A DNA stretch of 64,000 nt, from positions 279,768 through 343,767 of the forward strand of contig NZ_BCYT01000003.1 in NCBI RefSeq assembly GCF_001598335.1, given 5' to 3'. A program made the position numbers and the translations under genes. The notes under the pieces are model-generated. The model did no database searches, had not been told where the DNA came from, and saw nothing but the letters and a program-made list of their open reading frames with translations. The stretch comes from Sphingobium abikonense NBRC 16140 (lineage in GTDB: Bacteria > Pseudomonadota > Alphaproteobacteria > Sphingomonadales > Sphingomonadaceae). Shown here in pieces: positions 60,979 to 64,000 of the stretch. How positions within the stretch are numbered: the first letter of the stretch is position 1; each line of letters starts with the position of its first letter.

Positions 60979-61794
60979 TTAGCCGATCAGCTTCAGCACG
61001 CCCTGCTGGCTCTGGTTGGCCTGGGCCAGCATCGCGGTCGACGCCTGGCTCAGGATCTGCTGCTTGGCGAGAGCGGTCGTTTCGGCCGAGAAGTCGGCGT
61101 CTTCGATGCGGCTCTTCGCGTCGGTCAGGCTAGTGATGTTGTTGGTCAGGTTGTTGACCGTCGATTCGAGGCGGTTCTGCACCGCACCCAGGTTCGCACG
61201 GGTCGTCGCGATCGCCTTGAGCGCATCGTCGAAGGTGGCAAGGTCGGCGGTCGTCGCCGTGGTAGCGTCGACGGCGAGCGCTGCGGTCACGTCAGCGTTG
61301 CCAGCGACGTCGTCCAGGTCGATGTCGACCGTGTCAGCGGCGTTCGCGCCAGCCTGGATGCTGACCGTGGCGGTCGAACCGTCGAACAGCTTGGTGCCGT
61401 TGAATTCGGTGTTCGCCAGCGTGTCGGTGATCTGGGTGGCGAGCTGCGAGATTTCCGCCTGGATGTTGCTCTTGGCGTCGGCGTCGTTGGTGCCGTTCAG
61501 CGCCTGAACCGTCAGTTCACGCATACGCTGCAGCATGTTGCTGACTTCGCCCAGGCCGCCTTCGGCCGTCTGCGCCAGGCTGATGCCGTCATTGGCGTTG
61601 CGGACGCCCTGGGTCATGCCGCGGATCTGTGCAGTCATCGACGAAGCGATAGCGAGGCCGGCGGCGTCATCCTTGGCGCTGTTGATGCGCTTGCCGGTCG
61701 ACAGGCGCTCCATGGCGGTGCTCAGCGACTTGCTGGCCATCGAAGAGGCGTTGGCCGAGCGCAGCGCCGCGGTGTTGGTTCCGATAACAGTCAT
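60979..61794 (-). CDS. fliC: Flagellin
   Basis: 271 residues, a short flagellin. The conserved D0/D1 N-terminal half ([25 protein letters not shown], here [20 protein letters not shown], and [20 protein letters not shown]) and C-terminal half ([36 protein letters not shown]) are complete. The variable middle is only about 90 residues, rich in Ala, Thr and Asp, with no cysteine. It forms the filament. GGAAAGGGA precedes the ATG, and a sigma-28 promoter lies 65-90 bp upstream. No second flagellin or FlaF/FlbT is in the window. Confidence 0.97.
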   Translation of the reverse strand: MTVIGTNTAALRSANASSMASKSLSTAMERLSTGKRINSAKDDAAGLAIASSMTAQIRGMTQGVRNANDGISLAQTAEGGLGEVSNMLQRMRELTVQALNGTNDADAKSNIQAEISQLATQITDTLANTEFNGTKLFDGSTATVSIQAGANAADTVDIDLDDVAGNADVTAALAVDATTATTADLATFDDALKAIATTRANLGAVQNRLESTVNNLTNNITSLTDAKSRIEDADFSAETTALAKQQILSQASTAMLAQANQSQQGVLKLIG

Positions 61795-61858
61795 GATATT
61801 CCCTTTCCGTGTGTCGATCAGGTCGCTGCCATCAGGCTGCTTGCGGCCTCGAAAGGGG

Positions 61859-61885
61859 ATAACGGCGGGGCGTGGGAGGCTTTTA
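61859..61885 (-). promoter_or_regulatory. Sigma-28 promoter of flagellin
   Basis: Minus strand TAAA, exactly 15 bp, GCCGTTAT, against the FliA consensus TAAA-N15-GCCGATAA. It is correctly placed for flagellin and supports FliA control. Confidence 0.8.
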
Positions 61886-61985
61886 GGGCGATATGCGATT
61901 TTTCTGGAATCTGCCGGTTTTCGGGGCTTTCTCGCGCGCGCGATAGTATAGAGTCTGGCAAGGGGCGGCAGCGGCGGAAATTATT

Positions 61986-62013
61986 TGCCGCCGACCGGCA
62001 ACAAATTTGCCGC
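61986..62013. promoter_or_regulatory. Candidate FlbD enhancer, flagellin/flbD side
   Basis: On the minus strand GCGGCAAATTTGTTGCCGG followed by TCGGCGGCA, the same as the motif upstream of flgB apart from one extra base. It lies in the divergent region about 100 bp from both the flagellin promoter and the flbD start. The rest of the 316-bp gap (61795-62110) shows no gene. Confidence 0.6.
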
Positions 62014-62110
62014 GTTAACCATCTGATAACCACGGACCGGGTAAAAGTTAACCATCGAAGGGACTGGGGCGTGCGGGGGCACAAGCCAGACAAATAGGTG
62101 GGAAAAGTTC

Positions 62111-63379
62111 ATGTCATCGCTTGACGTGAGCCGTGGGGTCTGCGCGCTCGTTCCCGGGCTGCAGCACTGGCTCGAAAATGCATTCTACACTGTCCGCATC
62201 GTAGACGCGCAAAGCCCGCGCGAGAAGGACAGCCGCCGCGTGCTGCTGGCGACCGAGATCGGTCACGCCACGCATCGCGACATCCTCATCAACCTGATCG
62301 ACGGCGCGCCTTCGCTGGTGGCGGCCGCCAATGGCCTGCCGGCGCGCGTCGCCTTTGCCCTGGAAGATATGGGCTTTGCCTTTGCCCTGATCGCTGAACT
62401 CGCCAGGCCCGTATCTGTTCCGGCGGTGGGCGATACCGCCAGCGCGCATCTCATGTCGCTCGCCGCCCGGGTCGCGCGCAGCGACGCCACCGTCCTCATC
62501 CAGGGCGACACCGGCACCGGCAAGGAAGGCATGGCGCGCTTCCTTCATGCCCAGTCCGGCCGCACCGCCCATGACTTCATCGCCGTCAACTGCGCGGCGC
62601 TGCCCGAAACCATGATGGAAGCGATGCTGTTCGGGCACAAGAAGGGCAGCTTCACCGGCGCGGCCCAGTCGTCCGAGGGCCTGTTCCTGGCGGCCGATGG
62701 CGGCACGCTGTTCCTGGACGAAATCGCCGAATTGCCACTGGCGCTTCAGGCCAAGCTGCTGCGCGCCTTGCAGGAGGGCGAAGTGCTGCCCGTCGGCGCG
62801 ACGCACCCGGTGCCGGTCAATGTCCGCATCATCGCCGCGTGCAACCGCAATCTGGCCGCCGAAGTCGCCGCCGGACGGTTCCGCGAGGATCTTTACTGGC
62901 GCCTCAATGTCATGGCGCTGGAACTGCGCCCGCTGGCCGATCGCCGTGGCGACATCGCCGCGATCGCCGCCGCCATGCTGCTGCGCCAGCAGGACGGCGC
63001 GAAGGCTGGCTTCGTCTGGCCGACCGCCGCCGCGCTCGACAAGCTGGCCGCCCATGGTTGGCCCGGCAATGCGCGCGAACTGGGCAATGTGCTCCAGCGC
63101 GCGCTGGTGCTGCGCGAAGGCGACCGGATTGACGCCGGCGACCTGCACATGGCAGGCGCGCCCCAGCCGCTGCGCGTTGTCGCTGGCACCGAGGCACCGG
63201 CGGCCGCCGCCGAGCCCATATTGCTGCGTGACCTCACCCGCCATTCCAAGCTGGAAGCGGTGCGGCTGGCGCTGCGCGAAACCGACGGCCACCGTGCCGA
63301 GGCCGCGCGCAAGCTGGGCATTTCGGAACGCACCCTGCGCTATCGGCTCGCCGAGATGCGTGACCTTGCCGCTGCCTGA
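62111..63379 (+). CDS. flbD: FlbD-like sigma-54 activator
   Basis: 422 residues. The AAA+ domain has Walker [13 protein letters not shown], the sigma-54 loop GSFTGA (A to S variant of GAFTGA), Walker [13 protein letters not shown] and the sensor region [12 protein letters not shown]. The C-terminal Fis-type helix-turn-helix reads [21 protein letters not shown]. The N-terminal 105 residues are not a recognisable phospho-receiver, so activity is probably not set by simple phosphorylation. It should activate the four sigma-54 promoters here. It is in an operon with fliE and fliF. Confidence 0.9.
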   Translation: MSSLDVSRGVCALVPGLQHWLENAFYTVRIVDAQSPREKDSRRVLLATEIGHATHRDILINLIDGAPSLVAAANGLPARVAFALEDMGFAFALIAELARPVSVPAVGDTASAHLMSLAARVARSDATVLIQGDTGTGKEGMARFLHAQSGRTAHDFIAVNCAALPETMMEAMLFGHKKGSFTGAAQSSEGLFLAADGGTLFLDEIAELPLALQAKLLRALQEGEVLPVGATHPVPVNVRIIAACNRNLAAEVAAGRFREDLYWRLNVMALELRPLADRRGDIAAIAAAMLLRQQDGAKAGFVWPTAAALDKLAAHGWPGNARELGNVLQRALVLREGDRIDAGDLHMAGAPQPLRVVAGTEAPAAAAEPILLRDLTRHSKLEAVRLALRETDGHRAEAARKLGISERTLRYRLAEMRDLAAA

Positions 63380-63393
63380 CAGGAGCGCGTGAC

Positions 63394-63753
63394 ATGAACG
63401 GCATTTCCCCCACGGACAGCGTGATGGCGATCCGCAACGCCATCTTGCAAAAGAACGCCGCGCTGCGCGATATCGCCCAGACCGGCCCCGCCGCTGGCGC
63501 GGGCGCGACCGGCGGCGTTCAGGACAGCAAGCCCGGCGCCTTTACCGAGGCGCTGAGCAGCGCGCTGCAACAGGTCAATGGCCTTCAGGCCCAGGCTGGC
63601 GAGGCCGCCGCATCGTTCGAGCGTGGCGAAACCACCGACATCGCCGGCGTGATGCTGGCCAAGCAACAGGCGTCGGTCAGCTTCGAAGCGACTCTGCAAG
63701 TCCGCAACAAACTCCTGTCCGCCTACAAGGACATTATGAGCATGCCGGTATAA
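63394..63753 (+). CDS. fliE: Hook-basal body protein FliE
   Basis: 119 residues. The C-terminal region is typical: GETTDIAGVMLAKQQASVSFEATLQVRNKLLSAYKDI in consecutive pieces, a helix pair linking MS ring and rod. The N-terminal 40 residues are Gly/Ala-rich. It lies 14 bp after flbD with AGGAGCG upstream and 3 bp before fliF. It is expected to be the first rod component exported. Confidence 0.93.
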   Translation: MNGISPTDSVMAIRNAILQKNAALRDIAQTGPAAGAGATGGVQDSKPGAFTEALSSALQQVNGLQAQAGEAAASFERGETTDIAGVMLAKQQASVSFEATLQVRNKLLSAYKDIMSMPV

Positions 63754-63756
63754 ACG

Positions 63757-64000
63757 ATGAGCGAGAACGCACTTTCCACCGCCGTCGGGACCGCAGCGCC
63801 CGCTTTGCCCGCAGGGGTGACCTCCGGCTTTGGCGGCACGGGCGCCAAGGGCATGGACGCGATCAAGGCGCGCATGACCGGCTTCATGAAACAGCCGGCC
63901 GTGGCGAAAAGCCTGCCGCTGCTGGGCCTCATTGGCACCGTCGCGGTCGCCGGCGCGGCCTGGCTCGCGCTGCGCGAGCCGCCGCAGCGCGACCTGTTCC
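63757..64000 (+). CDS. fliF: MS-ring protein FliF (5' part)
   Basis: The first 81 codons only; the gene runs off the window. After a Gly/Ala-rich cytoplasmic N-terminus, the motif KQPAVAKSLPLLGLIGTVAV is the first membrane helix and WLALREPPQRDLF the start of the periplasmic ring-building region, both typical of FliF. It forms the MS ring and FliG platform. The order flbD-fliE-fliF continues into the expected fliG/fliH/fliI region beyond the window (inference). Confidence 0.93.
   Translation, partial: MSENALSTAVGTAAPALPAGVTSGFGGTGAKGMDAIKARMTGFMKQPAVAKSLPLLGLIGTVAVAGAAWLALREPPQRDLF

Overview
The window is a high-GC chromosomal segment from an alphaproteobacterium, most likely a sphingomonad (Sphingobium/Sphingomonas type). 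This rests on the gene families present: a split MetH, an ArsR-methyltransferase fusion upstream of metF, a roughly 530-residue isocitrate lyase divergent from a ScfR-type regulator, DUF4112, UPF0126, a PhoP/FeuP-like two-component system, and a compact flagellar locus under a FlbD-like sigma-54 activator. Species identity cannot be read from the sequence. No tRNA, rRNA, CRISPR array, transposase or prophage gene was seen.

Bases 1-40,000 are mostly housekeeping and envelope genes in short runs. They hold the end of fdhD; a GtrA/GT-C pair; tadA; rpmB; a secreted phytase-like esterase; two small lipoproteins; and a methionine regeneration operon (ArsR-methyltransferase, metF, split metH) with its own 20-bp palindromic operator. 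Next come an OprP-type porin, an orphan peptide-type binding lipoprotein, DUF4112, an RNase T2, nadC-DUF2254-nadA, several membrane or unknown proteins, a PepSY/response regulator/histidine kinase operon, DUF389, SIMPL, an ABC-F ATPase, ThuA, a VIT transporter, glutathione peroxidase with an M20 peptidase, UPF0126, and the divergent ScfR-type regulator/aceA pair.

Bases 40,000-64,000 are a flagellar locus. On the minus strand lie motAB, then flgGHIJKL as one operon, then flgBCDEF. On the plus strand lie a second, smaller MotA/TolQ-like plus MotB-like pair, flgA, flgM, a FlgN-like protein, a soluble lytic transglycosylase, flhA and fliA. After the osmoregulated periplasmic glucan genes opgG-opgH and flagellin (minus strand), the window ends with flbD-fliE-fliF (plus strand). 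Four near-consensus sigma-54 promoters (flgA, transglycosylase-flhA-fliA, flgB, flgG) and three sigma-28-like promoters (flagellin, flgM, motA) give a coherent cascade: FlbD/sigma-54 drives hook-basal-body genes and fliA, and FliA checked by FlgM drives flagellin and motor genes. A shared 27-28 bp motif upstream of flgB and between flagellin and flbD is the best candidate FlbD enhancer.

Two families of small palindromic repeats are scattered through the window. Four type A copies sit between co-directional genes (metF/metH, the two metH parts, response regulator/kinase, flgE/flgF). One type B copy lies inside the flgI coding sequence and stretches its signal-peptide region. I found no clearly new multi-gene system. 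The most notable points are the flgI insertion, the second stator-like pair, the tandem hairpins in the flgG leader, and the probably leaderless, self-regulated metF regulator.
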